From NCBI GenBank assembly GCA_029209985.1, contig JARGNZ010000011.1:1-64000 (forward strand): a stretch of 64,000 nucleotides of DNA, in the 5' to 3' direction. Position numbers and translations under genes: made by a program. This stretch comes from Parvibaculaceae bacterium. Lineage in GTDB: Bacteria; Pseudomonadota; Alphaproteobacteria; Parvibaculales; Parvibaculaceae. Below the pieces are notes generated by a model, which made no database searches, had not been told where the DNA came from, and saw nothing but the letters and a program-made list of their open reading frames with translations. The stretch's first letter is position 1. Each line of letters begins with the position of its first letter. Of the stretch, positions 19,115-29,004 are shown piece by piece.

Positions 19115-19311
19115 TCCAGTCCCCAAAATTATGGCACCCTATCCGGTATCTCACCCAGTGTTCACCACGGACGCCTTCACATTGACACCCTCATGAGACG
19201 GCTTCAATCTTCTCGCAAAAACGTCAAGATAAGATAACCAGTAAAAGAGTAACAGGCTGAAACGATCTGTCTATGCGACAGTGCGCCCGTCATAACCGCC
19301 AAAGCGGCCAA

Positions 19312-20139
19312 TTAGGCCCCAAGCTCTTTGGACCGGTCACGGGCAGCAGTAAGCGCCTTAGCCATTAATTCAGACAAACCATGCGGCCCCATCAGCACCT
19401 CAAGCGCCGCCGCTGTTGTGCCCCCCGGCGAGGTCACATTTTGGCGCAATTCTCCCGCAGAAGTCTCAAGCTGGCGCATCATTTCGCCTGACCCTTCAAT
19501 GGTTTTGCGCGCCAAGATCATCGAAAGATCCGCAGGCAATCCAAGAGAAACACCCGCCGCAGCCATGGCTTCCACCATATGGAAAACATACGCAGGCCCG
19601 CTCCCCGAGACAGCCGTCACCGCATCAATAAGCGCCTCATCTTCCAGCTCGACCACCTCCCCAATCGCGGCAAGCAAATCAGCGCACAGGCGGTTCATCT
19701 CATCGGAAACTTTGTCATTGGCAACCATCGCCGTAACACCGCGCCCAACAGAAGCAGGCGTATTGGGCATGGTCCGCACCAAACACGCGCCCCCGCCCAA
19801 CAAACCGTCAAGCTGAGCAATGGAAAGTCCTGCAGCAATCGACAAAAAGACCGTCTCAGGCCCCACAAGCTGGGCAAGTCGAGGAAGAATATCTCCCATC
19901 ATTTGCGGCTTAACGGCCAAAACCACAACAGCAGGTTTGATTTTCGCTAAGACATCAACCGGGGTGTTGTGATGGCCCCCATGTGTTTCCAGTTGCAGGC
20001 GCAACTCATCAGACGGCATGGGATCCAGCACATGAACAAGATCCCCGGCCAAGCCATTGGCTAACCACCCAGACAACATGGCACCCCCCATCTTACCAGC
20101 ACCAAGCAAAACAACGGGGCGAGACAACGACAAAGTCAT
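19312..20139 (-). CDS. proC: Pyrroline-5-carboxylate reductase
   Basis: 275 residues. VVLLGAGKMGGAMLSGWL is the NAD(P)-binding start; VLAVKPQMM and MPNTPASVGRGVTAM are conserved; the C-terminal signature AVSGSGPAYVFHMVEAM and LRQNVTSPGGTTAAALE is complete. It reduces P5C to proline. The upstream neighbour on the same strand is a YbjN-like gene, a frequent partner of proC in Alphaproteobacteria. Confidence 0.96.
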   Translation of the reverse strand: MTLSLSRPVVLLGAGKMGGAMLSGWLANGLAGDLVHVLDPMPSDELRLQLETHGGHHNTPVDVLAKIKPAVVVLAVKPQMMGDILPRLAQLVGPETVFLSIAAGLSIAQLDGLLGGGACLVRTMPNTPASVGRGVTAMVANDKVSDEMNRLCADLLAAIGEVVELEDEALIDAVTAVSGSGPAYVFHMVEAMAAAGVSLGLPADLSMILARKTIEGSGEMMRQLETSAGELRQNVTSPGGTTAAALEVLMGPHGLSELMAKALTAARDRSKELGA

Positions 20140-20232
20140 GGAGTGGACCTTTCAAAAACAGAGAACCACGCCATCAAACAAGACAGCGCGGCAGAGAACA
20201 AGTTTTCATTCAGAAATGGGGAAAGTTCAACC

Positions 20233-20736
20233 TTATGCAGTCCCCTGCGTGTCAAACATGCAGGCTGTAACCGCCTCTTCAGGGGGTTTACCCGCCCAAA
20301 TGACGTATTGAAACGCTGGATAATATCGCTCGCACGCTTCCATCGCCAGATTAACCAATTGATCGCACTGCTCTGGCGTGGCGGTCGCTCCACCGCTTAA
20401 CAACAAAGAATCTCGGAACATGATCGTGCCGTCTTCAGACCACAGATCGAAATGGCCAGACCACAAATGTTCGTTGATTAAGGGCAGTAACTTGAGCACA
20501 GCCGACACTTTTTCCGGCGGCACCCGCACATCGGGCAAACACGCCATATGCAGCCCACCAATATCTTCGCGCCAATTCAAGGAAACGTGGTAATCGCGCC
20601 ATTCCCCACTAATCGACAGGTTCAATTCCTGCTCGTGAGAACGGTCAAACGGCCAGTTGCGTATATCGGCAACCTGCTCCAACAGATCAAGGGGATTTGC
20701 ATCCACATATTCTGGTTCAATCGTATGAAGACTCAT
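20233..20736 (-). CDS. YbjN domain-containing protein
   Basis: 167 residues. NPLDLLEQVADIRNWPFDR at the N-terminus and LVNLAMEACERYYPAFQYVIWAG near the end (quoted in part) are typical of the YbjN family, soluble proteins with a type III secretion chaperone-like fold and no agreed function. It lies 93 bases upstream of proC on the same strand, probably one transcript. The TTC/ATG region at 20736 has a G-rich upstream sequence. Confidence 0.8.
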   Translation of the reverse strand: MSLHTIEPEYVDANPLDLLEQVADIRNWPFDRSHEQELNLSISGEWRDYHVSLNWREDIGGLHMACLPDVRVPPEKVSAVLKLLPLINEHLWSGHFDLWSEDGTIMFRDSLLLSGGATATPEQCDQLVNLAMEACERYYPAFQYVIWAGKPPEEAVTACMFDTQGTA

Positions 20737-21048
20737 AATGCACCCAGCCCCCCATGTAACATGCTGATCTCGTGCTTGAGCATCCTTACCAGACTAATCG
20801 GCACCGAAATGCCCTTTTGCAGCGTTTAGAACACCCAAAAGGCCTAGCAAGAACCTTTACTGACCATTAAAGAGGCTAGATATAGTAGCTAGCACCCCAA
20901 CAGACACAAATATCGTGCCCGATGCGGCGAGTCGGCGCAAGTCCATGACTGTGGATAGAGCTATATTTATGTGAATAGATTGGAAAGCCGAACACGCCTC
21001 CCCCCAAGTGCCCTCAAAGCACCCAAGAAGACGCGCTTAAATTGTGGC
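20737..21048. other. Intergenic region, nothing recognised
   Basis: 312 bases between the YbjN gene and ubiK, both on the minus strand. I see no ORF with coding character, no strong hairpin and no repeat. Confidence 0.5.
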
Positions 21049-21303
21049 TTATTTTGCGGCAATCGCGGCTTCTAAAGCCTCAACTCGTGCGGCAAGCGTT
21101 TCGTTTTCTTCGCGCGCCTTGCGCACCATGTCTTGCGACACTTCAAACTCTTCCCGGCTCACCAAGTCCAAATCAGCAAGCAAACGCTCTGCTTGGCTGC
21201 GGAACAGTGTTTCAACTTCCGAGCGCACACCCTGCGCCGCACCAGCGGCTGAAGTGAACACTTTGGCAAGGTCGTCCAATAGGCGGTTTTCATATTGCGT
21301 CAT
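21049..21303 (-). CDS. ubiK: Ubiquinone biosynthesis accessory factor UbiK (BMFP family)
   Basis: 84 residues. MTQYENRLLDDLAKVFTSAAGAAQG is followed by an amphipathic helix and a C-terminal coiled coil (REENETLAARVEALEAAIA), the pattern of UbiK/YqiC, a membrane-peripheral factor of the aerobic ubiquinone complex. The ATG at 21303 has GGAG 6 bases upstream and fits the family start; the frame extends further up without a better signal. Divergent from lgt. Confidence 0.85.
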   Translation of the reverse strand: MTQYENRLLDDLAKVFTSAAGAAQGVRSEVETLFRSQAERLLADLDLVSREEFEVSQDMVRKAREENETLAARVEALEAAIAAK

Positions 21304-21522
21304 GATGGTCTCCATATTTATCTGCACCATACTCTTTTTGTGCCAGATTGCGAGCCCCAACACCCATAGAAACAGGGGCGACCTCTCGTCACACGAAAAT
21401 CAAGCGCCCTCATCCACAGGCCAGATGTATAGGAGCCTTGACACACTCGCCTAGGCGGGGAGACTAACCGCAACTCAAAACACGCACGGCGCAGACGCGT
21501 CGGCCCCAAGCTTAGGCACCCT

Positions 21523-22380
21523 ATGACCGGCATTCCTTTCCCCCAAATTGATCCGATCCTCATTGAAATCGGACCCCTGGCCATTCGCTGGTATGCCCTC
21601 TCTTATATCGTCGGCTTACTGGTGGGCTGGCGCTACATCATTCAAGTTGCCGAAACCCACCGACTATGGCCGGGCGGGCAACCTGTAACCCGCGATCAAG
21701 TAGACGACATTCTTTTATGGGTCGCCCTCGGTGTCATACTGGGCGGGCGCTTAGGCTATGTTTTCTTCTACGATCCGATGAAATATCTCAGCGACCCGCT
21801 CACCATTCTACAAGTATGGAATGGGGGCATGTCCTTCCACGGGGGGTTCCTTGGGGTTGTCTTCGCCATCATTCTTTTCTCCAAAAAAGAAAAACTCGCG
21901 ATGTGGTCCATCGGCGACCTCATGGCAGGCGCAGCCCCGATCGGGCTTTTCTTTGGGCGCATCGCTAATTTCATCAATGCCGAACTGTGGGGCCGCACCA
22001 CCGATATGCCATGGGGCGTTATTTTTCCAAACGGTGGCCCCTTTGCCCGCCACCCAAGCCAGCTATATGAAGCCTTGTTGGAAGGTGTTGTGCTGTTCAT
22101 TGTTATTCGCTACCTCAGCCACAAAACGCATATTCTGCGTCATCCCGGTGGCCTTGTCGGTGTGTTTATCATGGGCTATGGCCTAGCGCGCATCATCGTT
22201 GAGTTTTTCCGCGAACCCGACCAACACATTGGCTATCTCGCAGGCTTCATAACAATGGGCATGGTGCTGTCCCTGCCAATGGTCATTATTGGTGGCCTTA
22301 TTTTGCGCTGGGCGTTAGACAAGCCAGCGATCAAAGACAAACAAGTTTCCAAAAAGAAGTCAGCTAAAAAACCCTCATGA
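21523..22380 (+). CDS. lgt: Prolipoprotein diacylglyceryl transferase
   Basis: 285 residues, about seven membrane spans. Conserved pieces are IRWYALSYIVGLLVGW, GGRLGYVFFYDP, MSFHGGFLGV (with the essential His), the Lgt signature GRIANFINAELWGR and RHPSQLYEALLEG. It transfers diacylglycerol to the lipobox Cys of prolipoproteins. Its TGA overlaps the midA ATG by 4 bases. A lipobox protein is encoded three genes downstream. Confidence 0.97.
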   Translation: MTGIPFPQIDPILIEIGPLAIRWYALSYIVGLLVGWRYIIQVAETHRLWPGGQPVTRDQVDDILLWVALGVILGGRLGYVFFYDPMKYLSDPLTILQVWNGGMSFHGGFLGVVFAIILFSKKEKLAMWSIGDLMAGAAPIGLFFGRIANFINAELWGRTTDMPWGVIFPNGGPFARHPSQLYEALLEGVVLFIVIRYLSHKTHILRHPGGLVGVFIMGYGLARIIVEFFREPDQHIGYLAGFITMGMVLSLPMVIIGGLILRWALDKPAIKDKQVSKKKSAKKPS

Positions 22381-23495
22381 TTGATACTGTTCCCCCCGCA
22401 GGGGCACCTTCACTGGCACATATCATCGCCCAACAAATAGCAACGGAAGGGCCCTTACCCCTAGCTGACTATATGGCGCTGGCCCTGAACCACCCGACCT
22501 TGGGATATTACCGAAAACAAGACCCCTTGGGCACTGCCGGGGACTTCACCACCGCGCCGGAAATTTCCCAAATGTTTGGCGAGCTGGTTGGCATGTGCCT
22601 CCTAGATGTGTGGTCGCGGGCGGAGATGCCGAAAATCTTATTGGCTGAAATCGGACCGGGCCGGGGCTCTTTGATGGCCGACGTTTGGCGGGCCACAAAT
22701 ATCCTGCCCCCTTTCCAAGTCGCTGCCGACACCCATTTGATCGAAACCTCCCCGGTCTTGCGGGCAGAACAACAAAAGCGCGTCCCCCATGCAACATGGC
22801 ATGAGCGGTTGGAAAGCCTACCAACTGACAAGCCGCTTTATCTGGTAGCCAATGAATTATTCGATGCCCTCCCCATCCATCAATATGAACGGGTGAACGG
22901 CAATTGGTTTGAACGCTATGTGCGCCTAAGCGCCAAGAGCACACCGAAGGCGCCCCTGTTTGAACCCTGCCTTGTGCCGTTGGCCCCCGGTGCTGAAGAG
23001 TTACTGCCGCCCGCAATGCAAGACTGTCCAGATGGCAGCATCATCGAACATTGCCCCCCAGCCCTTGCCCTCATCGAAGAGCTGAGCCACCGCCTCGCCA
23101 AACAAGGCGGCATGGCCCTAATCATCGACTATGGTTTTGACGGGCCAGCAGGCGGCGACACATTCCAAGCATTACGAAGCCACAAATTTACCGACCCCTA
23201 CAAGGACCCCGGTACCGCAGACCTGACAGCCCATGTTAATTTCCTCAGCCTCAAAACCGCAGCTCAACGCGCAGGCGTACAGGCCCTTGGAAGCATTGAA
23301 CAAGGGGCTTTCTTGCGCAATCTCGGCATCGACGCCCGCGCCCAAACATTGATTGCAAAAGCCTCTCCCGAACAACAAGAAGAAGTGGCAAGCGCCCTGC
23401 ATCGCTTGACCGATAAAGAAGAGATGGGCAGCCTGTTCAAAGTGCTCGCTTTGGTCGGGGCCAATACGCCCACCCCCGTTGGGTTTGGACACTAA
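22377..23495 (+). CDS. SAM-dependent methyltransferase, MidA/NDUFAF7 family
   Basis: 372 residues. The family marks are PLADYMALALNHPTLGYYRK, GDFTTAPEISQMFGELVG and the SAM-binding loop LLAEIGPGRGSLMADVWR. The mitochondrial homologue NDUFAF7 methylates an arginine of a complex I subunit; the bacterial target is presumed similar but not proven. It is translationally coupled to lgt. Confidence 0.93.
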   Translation: MIDTVPPAGAPSLAHIIAQQIATEGPLPLADYMALALNHPTLGYYRKQDPLGTAGDFTTAPEISQMFGELVGMCLLDVWSRAEMPKILLAEIGPGRGSLMADVWRATNILPPFQVAADTHLIETSPVLRAEQQKRVPHATWHERLESLPTDKPLYLVANELFDALPIHQYERVNGNWFERYVRLSAKSTPKAPLFEPCLVPLAPGAEELLPPAMQDCPDGSIIEHCPPALALIEELSHRLAKQGGMALIIDYGFDGPAGGDTFQALRSHKFTDPYKDPGTADLTAHVNFLSLKTAAQRAGVQALGSIEQGAFLRNLGIDARAQTLIAKASPEQQEEVASALHRLTDKEEMGSLFKVLALVGANTPTPVGFGH

Positions 23496-23528
23496 ACCTT
23501 TCTAAGTTCATATTTCCATGGAGACCCC

Positions 23529-24344
23529 ATGCCCAACACCCCATCCGACAACACCGCCACACCGCAAAATGCCATGCGCCTTGAAGGGCGCGCACTTGGC
23601 AAACTAAAACACACCGCACACGGATTTTTTACCCGTGCGCACGGGGTGTCGGAGGGCATATATCGCGGCCTTAATTGCGGGGCAGGCTCAAATGACAAGC
23701 CGGAACATGTGGCAGAAAACCGCAAACGGGTAGCGCAAAGCTTGGGGCTCAAAGCAGATGAGCTCGTCAGCGTGCATCAAATCCACAGCCCGCGCACCGT
23801 CTATGTAGATCGCCCATGGAACGTGGACGATAGTCCTCAAGCAGACGCAATGGTGACGGACACGCCCGGCATTGGGTTGGGCATATTGACCGCAGATTGC
23901 ACGCCAGTTTTACTAGCAGACGCCGAGTGCCCCCTCATTGGCGCAGCCCATGCTGGTTGGAAAGGCGCAGTCGGCGGTGTGTTAGACAGCGTTGTCGATG
24001 AGATGATCTCACGCGGGGCCAAACATGCCTCGCTCATCGCCACCATCGGCCCCACCATTTCCCAAGCCAATTATGAAGTCGGCGCAGAGTTTAGAGAGCA
24101 ATTCCTCCAACAAGACCCACACAGTGAACAATGGTTTGTGCCGGGGAAAAGAGACGAGCACTTCCAATTCAACTTGCCCGGCTTTGTGTGTAATCGCCTG
24201 AAGCAACTTGGCGTTGGCACCGTCGAAGACATGGGGCTATGCACCTACGCCGACGAAGACCGCTTTTTCTCCTACCGCCGCACTACCCACCGCACGCAAA
24301 GCGATTATGGGCGGGGTATTTCGGTAATAACGCTGCCCAAATAG
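23529..24344 (+). CDS. pgeF: Peptidoglycan editing factor PgeF (laccase-domain)
   Basis: 271 residues. The zinc-binding residues of the laccase-domain family are visible in VHQIHS (His), TADCTPVLLAD (Cys) and AAHAGWKGAVGGVL (His), with a C-terminal CTYADEDRFFSYRR motif. PgeF removes misincorporated residues from peptidoglycan precursors; the family was earlier called polyphenol oxidase. The start ATG at 23529 follows GGAG at 5-nt spacing. Confidence 0.93.
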   Translation: MPNTPSDNTATPQNAMRLEGRALGKLKHTAHGFFTRAHGVSEGIYRGLNCGAGSNDKPEHVAENRKRVAQSLGLKADELVSVHQIHSPRTVYVDRPWNVDDSPQADAMVTDTPGIGLGILTADCTPVLLADAECPLIGAAHAGWKGAVGGVLDSVVDEMISRGAKHASLIATIGPTISQANYEVGAEFREQFLQQDPHSEQWFVPGKRDEHFQFNLPGFVCNRLKQLGVGTVEDMGLCTYADEDRFFSYRRTTHRTQSDYGRGISVITLPK

Positions 24345-24516
24345 CGCTATATCTCCCTGATTGAATTGGGAAACTTGGCTATTGCGGGGAGCCTGATAGG
24401 ATCAAGAAACGAATCATTATCGCATAGCGCGTACTCAAAACTCTGCGCACCGATAAACATTCAAGACGAAACCAATACAAGACATCGACATTCAAGAGCA
24501 AAGCTTGCGCAGCCAA

Positions 24517-25548
24517 ATGAGATTACAAAAAACCCCTCATGCCGCCTCCCGAAAGGCCTCTCGCTTTCTGCGCCTCCCCGTGCTGCTGTTGCCCCTTGCC
24601 GTTTTCGGCTGTAGCGATCCCTTTTCCCCCATGGCCCCTGAAGCCTCTCCCTTGCGCAAGGCCCCCCTCACCACAGGCACTGTTGTCAACTCTGTCGGGG
24701 AAGATGTTGCCTCAAACATTTCAGCACAAAACAGCCTCGCCATTGAGCAGCCCCAAAGCATGCCGGAGAGCCAAGGCCGCACCCTACAAAACATGTTGAT
24801 TGAACAATCCGTGCGCCACGGCATCCCGTTGATTGTGTCTCAATCTCCAACAGACCAGAATGCAAACTACGCCCTCAAAATCGTGGCACAAGCCGCCAGC
24901 ACCCCCAAAGGCGCAATCCTCATCTATGTGGGCGATCTCGTAGATGCCATGGGCACACGTCAATATAGGGTCACCCGTGAGCACCAAGTTCCCGGCTTTG
25001 CGCAAGACCCTTGGGCCCTTATTCCCAAAGATATGTTGGATGAAATTGCCAAGGACACCGCCCAAGAGATTGCCGATTGGTATGACACCAAAGGCTTGCA
25101 ACGGGTGGGCCTTGCCATGAATGATACTCATGGCTTGAATGAAACCATCGCCACCGCTGCCATTCAAACCAACCACACCATTCAAACAACGCCGCCTCGC
25201 TTTCTCGTCACCGTTTCCCCAACTCCGGGCAATGGGAACGACGTTCTCGCCAAGGCCCTACGCAGTGCGCTTATTCTCACCAAAATCCCGCCCACAGGCG
25301 GCGCGTATTATGTGCAGGGTACCGTAGCGATTCGCAGGACCCCTGAGCTGGCCCCCGGACATTCCCATGTTTCCATCATTTGGGAGGTAACAGACCCAGA
25401 TGGCATCGCTTTAGGGACGATTTCGCAAGAAAACGACGTAAAAACGCGCGTTCTGGCAACAGATTGGGGCCCTGAGGCCCATGCAGCCGCCCGCGCAGCC
25501 GCCCAAGGCATCAAAGAATTGCTCAGCCCCCTCCACTTTCGTGGCTAA
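24517..25548 (+). CDS. Predicted lipoprotein of unknown function
   Basis: 343 residues. A basic N-terminus and a hydrophobic stretch end in the lipobox LAVFGC (Cys near residue 32), followed by Ser, so it is expected to be sorted to the outer membrane. The body has no motif I recognise; it looks like a soluble alpha/beta periplasmic domain with two similar halves (the IPLIVSQSP and RFLVTVSPTP regions). ATG at 24517 is taken rather than TTG at 24505. It is located between pgeF and prs. Confidence 0.7.
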   Translation: MRLQKTPHAASRKASRFLRLPVLLLPLAVFGCSDPFSPMAPEASPLRKAPLTTGTVVNSVGEDVASNISAQNSLAIEQPQSMPESQGRTLQNMLIEQSVRHGIPLIVSQSPTDQNANYALKIVAQAASTPKGAILIYVGDLVDAMGTRQYRVTREHQVPGFAQDPWALIPKDMLDEIAKDTAQEIADWYDTKGLQRVGLAMNDTHGLNETIATAAIQTNHTIQTTPPRFLVTVSPTPGNGNDVLAKALRSALILTKIPPTGGAYYVQGTVAIRRTPELAPGHSHVSIIWEVTDPDGIALGTISQENDVKTRVLATDWGPEAHAAARAAAQGIKELLSPLHFRG

Positions 25549-25754
25549 AAACACCCAAAGTGCATCAAATCACCCCTGAACGGTCTTTCAGGCCACGTTC
25601 CCGGTTTACAAGCCAGCTTTGAGCTTGTTACAAACCGCGCGCCGGGCGATAAGAAATTGTCATGATATCTCGCGCAGAGCGAAAAGGGGCCAACAGCCCG
25701 CTCTCGTTTTGACCAGATACGGCCACTGACCATTTTTTTAAGGGATTTGCCGAA

Positions 25755-26687
25755 ATGAAGCTTGTTGCTGGGAATTCAAACCGCGCACTATCTGAATCAA
25801 TTGCCGCTTATTTGGACATGCCACTCACGAAGTCTGTTGTGCGCCGCTTTGCGGATATGGAAGTGTTTGTGGAAATTCAGGAAAACGTGCGCGGGGAAGA
25901 TGTTTTCATCATTCAATCCACCTCGTTTCCAGCCAATGACCACTTGATGGAATTGCTGATCATAATTGATGCGCTCAAGCGCGCCTCAGCCAAACGCATC
26001 ACCGCCGTGCTGCCGTACTTCGGCTACGCCCGCCAAGACCGCAAGCCACAGGCGCGCACACCGATCTCAGCTAAATTGGTCGCCAATTTGATCACCACCG
26101 CAGGGGCCGACCGGGTGATGACCCTCGACCTCCATGCGGGTCAAATTCAGGGCTTCTTCGACATCCCTACCGACAACCTATTTGGCGCCCCCGCGCTGGC
26201 TCAAGACATCAAAGAGCGGTATCACGGCAAGTCAGTGAAAGTAATTTCACCAGACGTTGGCGGCGTTGTACGCGCCCGCGCCTTGGCCAAACGTATTGAT
26301 GCAGACCTTGCAATTGTCGACAAACGCCGAGAACGGGCTGGCGAGTCTGAAGTCATGAACATCATCGGTGACGTTGAAGGCCGTTCTTGTATTTTGGTTG
26401 ATGACATTGTTGATAGTGGCGGCACCTTGTGCAACGCGGCAGAGGCTTTGCTCAAAAACGGCGCGACCGAAGTATCCGCCTACATCACCCACGGCGTCCT
26501 TTCAGGCGGCGCTGTTGCCCGCGTCACCGCCTCTCAACTGAAAGAATTGGTCATCACCGATTCCATTCAAGCAACAGAAGCTGTACGCGTCGCACACAAC
26601 ATTCGCACCCTCTCCATCGCACCCCTCATCGGTGAAGCGATGCGCCGGACAACAGAAGAACGCTCCGTCTCCTCTTTGTTCGATTAA
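25755..26687 (+). CDS. prs: Ribose-phosphate pyrophosphokinase
   Basis: 310 residues. [17 protein letters not shown], the ATP-binding [11 protein letters not shown], the [18 protein letters not shown] loop and the PRPP-binding [18 protein letters not shown] (all conserved) identify PRPP synthase. PRPP feeds purine, pyrimidine, His and Trp synthesis and the Apt reaction encoded at 39.3 kb. AAGGG precedes the ATG. A strong terminator ends the transcript. Confidence 0.98.
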   Translation: MKLVAGNSNRALSESIAAYLDMPLTKSVVRRFADMEVFVEIQENVRGEDVFIIQSTSFPANDHLMELLIIIDALKRASAKRITAVLPYFGYARQDRKPQARTPISAKLVANLITTAGADRVMTLDLHAGQIQGFFDIPTDNLFGAPALAQDIKERYHGKSVKVISPDVGGVVRARALAKRIDADLAIVDKRRERAGESEVMNIIGDVEGRSCILVDDIVDSGGTLCNAAEALLKNGATEVSAYITHGVLSGGAVARVTASQLKELVITDSIQATEAVRVAHNIRTLSIAPLIGEAMRRTTEERSVSSLFD

Positions 26688-26703
26688 AACGCACACACGT
26701 TTT

Positions 26704-26742
26704 GCAAAAGCCCCACAGGCCCCAAGCCTGTGGGGCTTTTGC
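26704..26742. terminator. Strong bidirectional terminator after prs
   Basis: A perfect 17-bp inverted repeat, GCAAAAGCCCCACAGGC (26704-26720) and its complement (26726-26742), closes a CCCAA loop. The A and T ends make it work on either strand; it ends prs. Confidence 0.9.
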
Positions 26743-26790
26743 ATATGTGCCGCCCCCGCTCTCCATGCCTTCATCCCCACTCCCTCCCCC

Positions 26791-26945
26791 CCCCACCGCG
26801 TCATTACCGGACTCGTTCCGGTAATCCACGGATCCGCAAACTGTGCCGAAAATCTATCGCCCCCCGTCACGACAGCACGGCTTCCCGAGCCCTCAACCCA
26901 ACACCGGACGAAAGATGGATTGCCGGAACAAGTTCGGCAATGACG
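26791..26945. repeat. Palindrome-ended intergenic repeat, copy 1 (155 bp)
   Basis: This 155-bp unit is 152/155 identical to copy 2 by eye. Its left end carries TTACCGG/CCGGTAA and its right end TTGCCGG/TCGGCAA (one mismatch in this copy) as internal palindromes, and the two ends are inverted relative to each other. It is non-coding and resembles REP/BIME- or MITE-like alphaproteobacterial elements. It lies between prs and rplY. Confidence 0.85.
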
Positions 26946-27072
26946 ACATAGGAGTGGAAGGGGTATTTGGAAGAAGCATAGGAGTTGTAAGACTTTGGCA
27001 TACGCTCAAGGCTCTTAGCCCCGCGCATACCCTCCTCACGGCCCGCACTCTCCTCACGGCCTCCCGCCTCAT
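26946..27072. other. Spacer between the two repeat copies
   Basis: 127 bases with no gene. It ends in a small direct repeat, CTCCTCACGGCC twice, a few bases apart. Confidence 0.6.
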
Positions 27073-27227
27073 CCCCACCGCGTCATTACCGGACTCGTTC
27101 CGGTAATCCACGGATCCGCAAACTGTGCCGAAAATCTATCGCACCCCGTCACGACAGCACGGCTCCCCGAGCCCTCAACCCAACACCGGACGAAAGATGG
27201 ATTGCCGGAACAAGTCCGGCAATGACG
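27073..27227. repeat. Palindrome-ended intergenic repeat, copy 2 (155 bp)
   Basis: Same orientation as copy 1, differing at three positions. In this copy the right end is perfect (TTGCCGG/CCGGCAA). Left and right ends match as inverted repeats over about 30 bases at 27 positions; the left palindrome uses A-T where the right uses G-C, so base pairing within each palindrome is kept. This implies that a folded form matters. Confidence 0.85.
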
Positions 27228-27468
27228 GCTAAAAAGGGTGTGAAATAACTAGCCTCAGCCCGCGCACGAACCTCCCAAAAAGCGTTAAATTCCCCCCAAA
27301 TCATCCCCTCTCAAATCCATCCGTTCTCCCTCGCCTCCTATTGTCTTTTGCACGCTTTAAGGCTATAAACCGCCCTGCTCAAGCGCCGACACCCCTGGAG
27401 GCGAAGCAAGAGCACATGTCTTTGGGTCTGGGCATAATGCTAAGGCCCTGTTTTTATTGGATAATATA

Positions 27469-28125
27469 ATGTCTGCGAATTACAAACTAAGCGCATCCAA
27501 ACGCGACCGGGCTGGCAAGGGGGCCTCTCGGGCATTGCGTCGGGCACAACTCGTGCCTGCCGTCATTTATGGCGACAAAAAATCCCCTGAATTAGTGACT
27601 GTTACGTTCCGTGACGCGTCCATGCTTTACAACACAGGCTCTATGATGAGTAACCTGATCGACCTCGACGTCGATGGCAAAGTAGAACGTGTGATCCCGC
27701 GTGACGTACAGCTTGATCCAGTGCGCGACTTTGTCATGCACATCGACTTTCTTCGCCTCGGTAAAGGCGCAACTGTTGCGGTTAACGTACCAGTGCACTT
27801 CATCAATGAAGAAGAGTCAGAAGGCCTGAAACGTGGTGGTGTGATCAACGTGGTCCGTCACGAAGTTGAATTGAACTGCCCAGCAGACTCAATTCCAGAA
27901 TCTCTGGAAATTGACCTCACCGGCACCGACATCGGCGACTCAATCCACATCTCAGCCATCAAACTTGGTAAAGGTGTTACCCCAGTTATTTCTGACCGGG
28001 ACTTCACCGTGGCAACAATTGCTGCCCCTGCTGGCTTGACATCTGCTGAAGATGAAGCGGCTGAAGAAGGCGAAGAAGCAGCAGCTGATGCAACACCAGA
28101 AGCTGAAGAAGGCGGAGAAGGCTAA
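27469..28125 (+). CDS. rplY: 50S ribosomal protein L25/general stress protein Ctc
   Basis: 218 residues. N-terminal 5S-rRNA-binding L25 domain (YKLSASKRDRAGKGASRALRR) and the C-terminal TL5/CTC beta domain, ending in an acidic Glu/Ala-rich tail. The two-domain form is the long L25 typical of Alphaproteobacteria. The ATG at 27469 is preceded by GGA and fits the family start; the TTG at 27457 is unnecessary. It heads a block with pth and ychF. Confidence 0.95.
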   Translation: MSANYKLSASKRDRAGKGASRALRRAQLVPAVIYGDKKSPELVTVTFRDASMLYNTGSMMSNLIDLDVDGKVERVIPRDVQLDPVRDFVMHIDFLRLGKGATVAVNVPVHFINEEESEGLKRGGVINVVRHEVELNCPADSIPESLEIDLTGTDIGDSIHISAIKLGKGVTPVISDRDFTVATIAAPAGLTSAEDEAAEEGEEAAADATPEAEEGGEG

Positions 28126-28176
28126 GCAATTAGCATTCACTCCGATGCTCTTTGAGGGCATCTAAAGGAGGCAGGC

Positions 28177-28965
28177 ATGAAACTTTTCGTAGGTCTCGGC
28201 AATCCGGGAACGAAATATGCCCGCCACCGCCACAACATCGGATTTATGGCGGTGGATGAAATCATCCACCGCCATTCCTTTGGGCCAGCCTCTAAAAAAT
28301 TCCAAGGCATGCTCAGCGAAGGGCGTATCGGCTCAGAAAAAATTCTGATCCTCAAGCCCACCACCTACATGAATGAATCCGGGCGTGCTGTGGGTGAAGC
28401 CATGCGGTTCTACAAATTAGCGCCTGAAGATGTTTACGTTTTCTACGACGAGCTGGACCTACCAGCCGCGAAGGTGAAGGTAAAACAAGGCGGCGGTGCC
28501 GCAGGGCACAATGGCATTCGCTCGACTGCAAGCCACATTGGGCCAGACTTTTGGCGCATTCGCTTAGGCATTGGCCACCCCGGCGCAAAAGAACGCGTCA
28601 CAGGCCACGTGCTGGGTGATTTTGCCAAAGCAGACCAAAAGTGGCTTGAAGATCTTTTGCGCGCCGTAGCCGATGAGGCTGGCTTACTTGCAGAGGGGAA
28701 AGAAAGTACCTTTGCCAACAAAGTCCACATTGCGGTGAACGGCAAACCAGAACGCAAACCAAATCCACAGAGACGGCCAAACCTCTCTGCTCTCAAAAAG
28801 CCCAAAGCGGTTAAGCCATCCTCTGACACGACTTCTGGCACGGCTTCGGACAAGACAAAGAAAACACCTCCTCCCCCCTCTCAAGGTGTGGGCACAACAA
28901 TTAAAGAAGGTCCCCTAGCTGAGATGTTAAAAAAGCTCATGGGCGACCCAAAATCAGACTCCTAA
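28177..28965 (+). CDS. pth: Peptidyl-tRNA hydrolase with long C-terminal extension
   Basis: 262 residues versus about 190 in E. coli. The catalytic core is complete: [18 protein letters not shown] (His), [12 protein letters not shown] (Asn), [10 protein letters not shown] (Asp), [12 protein letters not shown]. The extra ~70 residues are Lys/Pro/Ser-rich, low complexity, and end in [13 protein letters not shown], a short helix. It recycles peptidyl-tRNA. A very strong AAAGGAGG site precedes the ATG. rplY-pth-ychF neighbourhood is common. Confidence 0.97.
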   Translation: MKLFVGLGNPGTKYARHRHNIGFMAVDEIIHRHSFGPASKKFQGMLSEGRIGSEKILILKPTTYMNESGRAVGEAMRFYKLAPEDVYVFYDELDLPAAKVKVKQGGGAAGHNGIRSTASHIGPDFWRIRLGIGHPGAKERVTGHVLGDFAKADQKWLEDLLRAVADEAGLLAEGKESTFANKVHIAVNGKPERKPNPQRRPNLSALKKPKAVKPSSDTTSGTASDKTKKTPPPPSQGVGTTIKEGPLAEMLKKLMGDPKSDS

Positions 28966-29004
28966 GGCCATGTGCGACACGGCGTAACCAAAGAGATCAA
29001 AATT

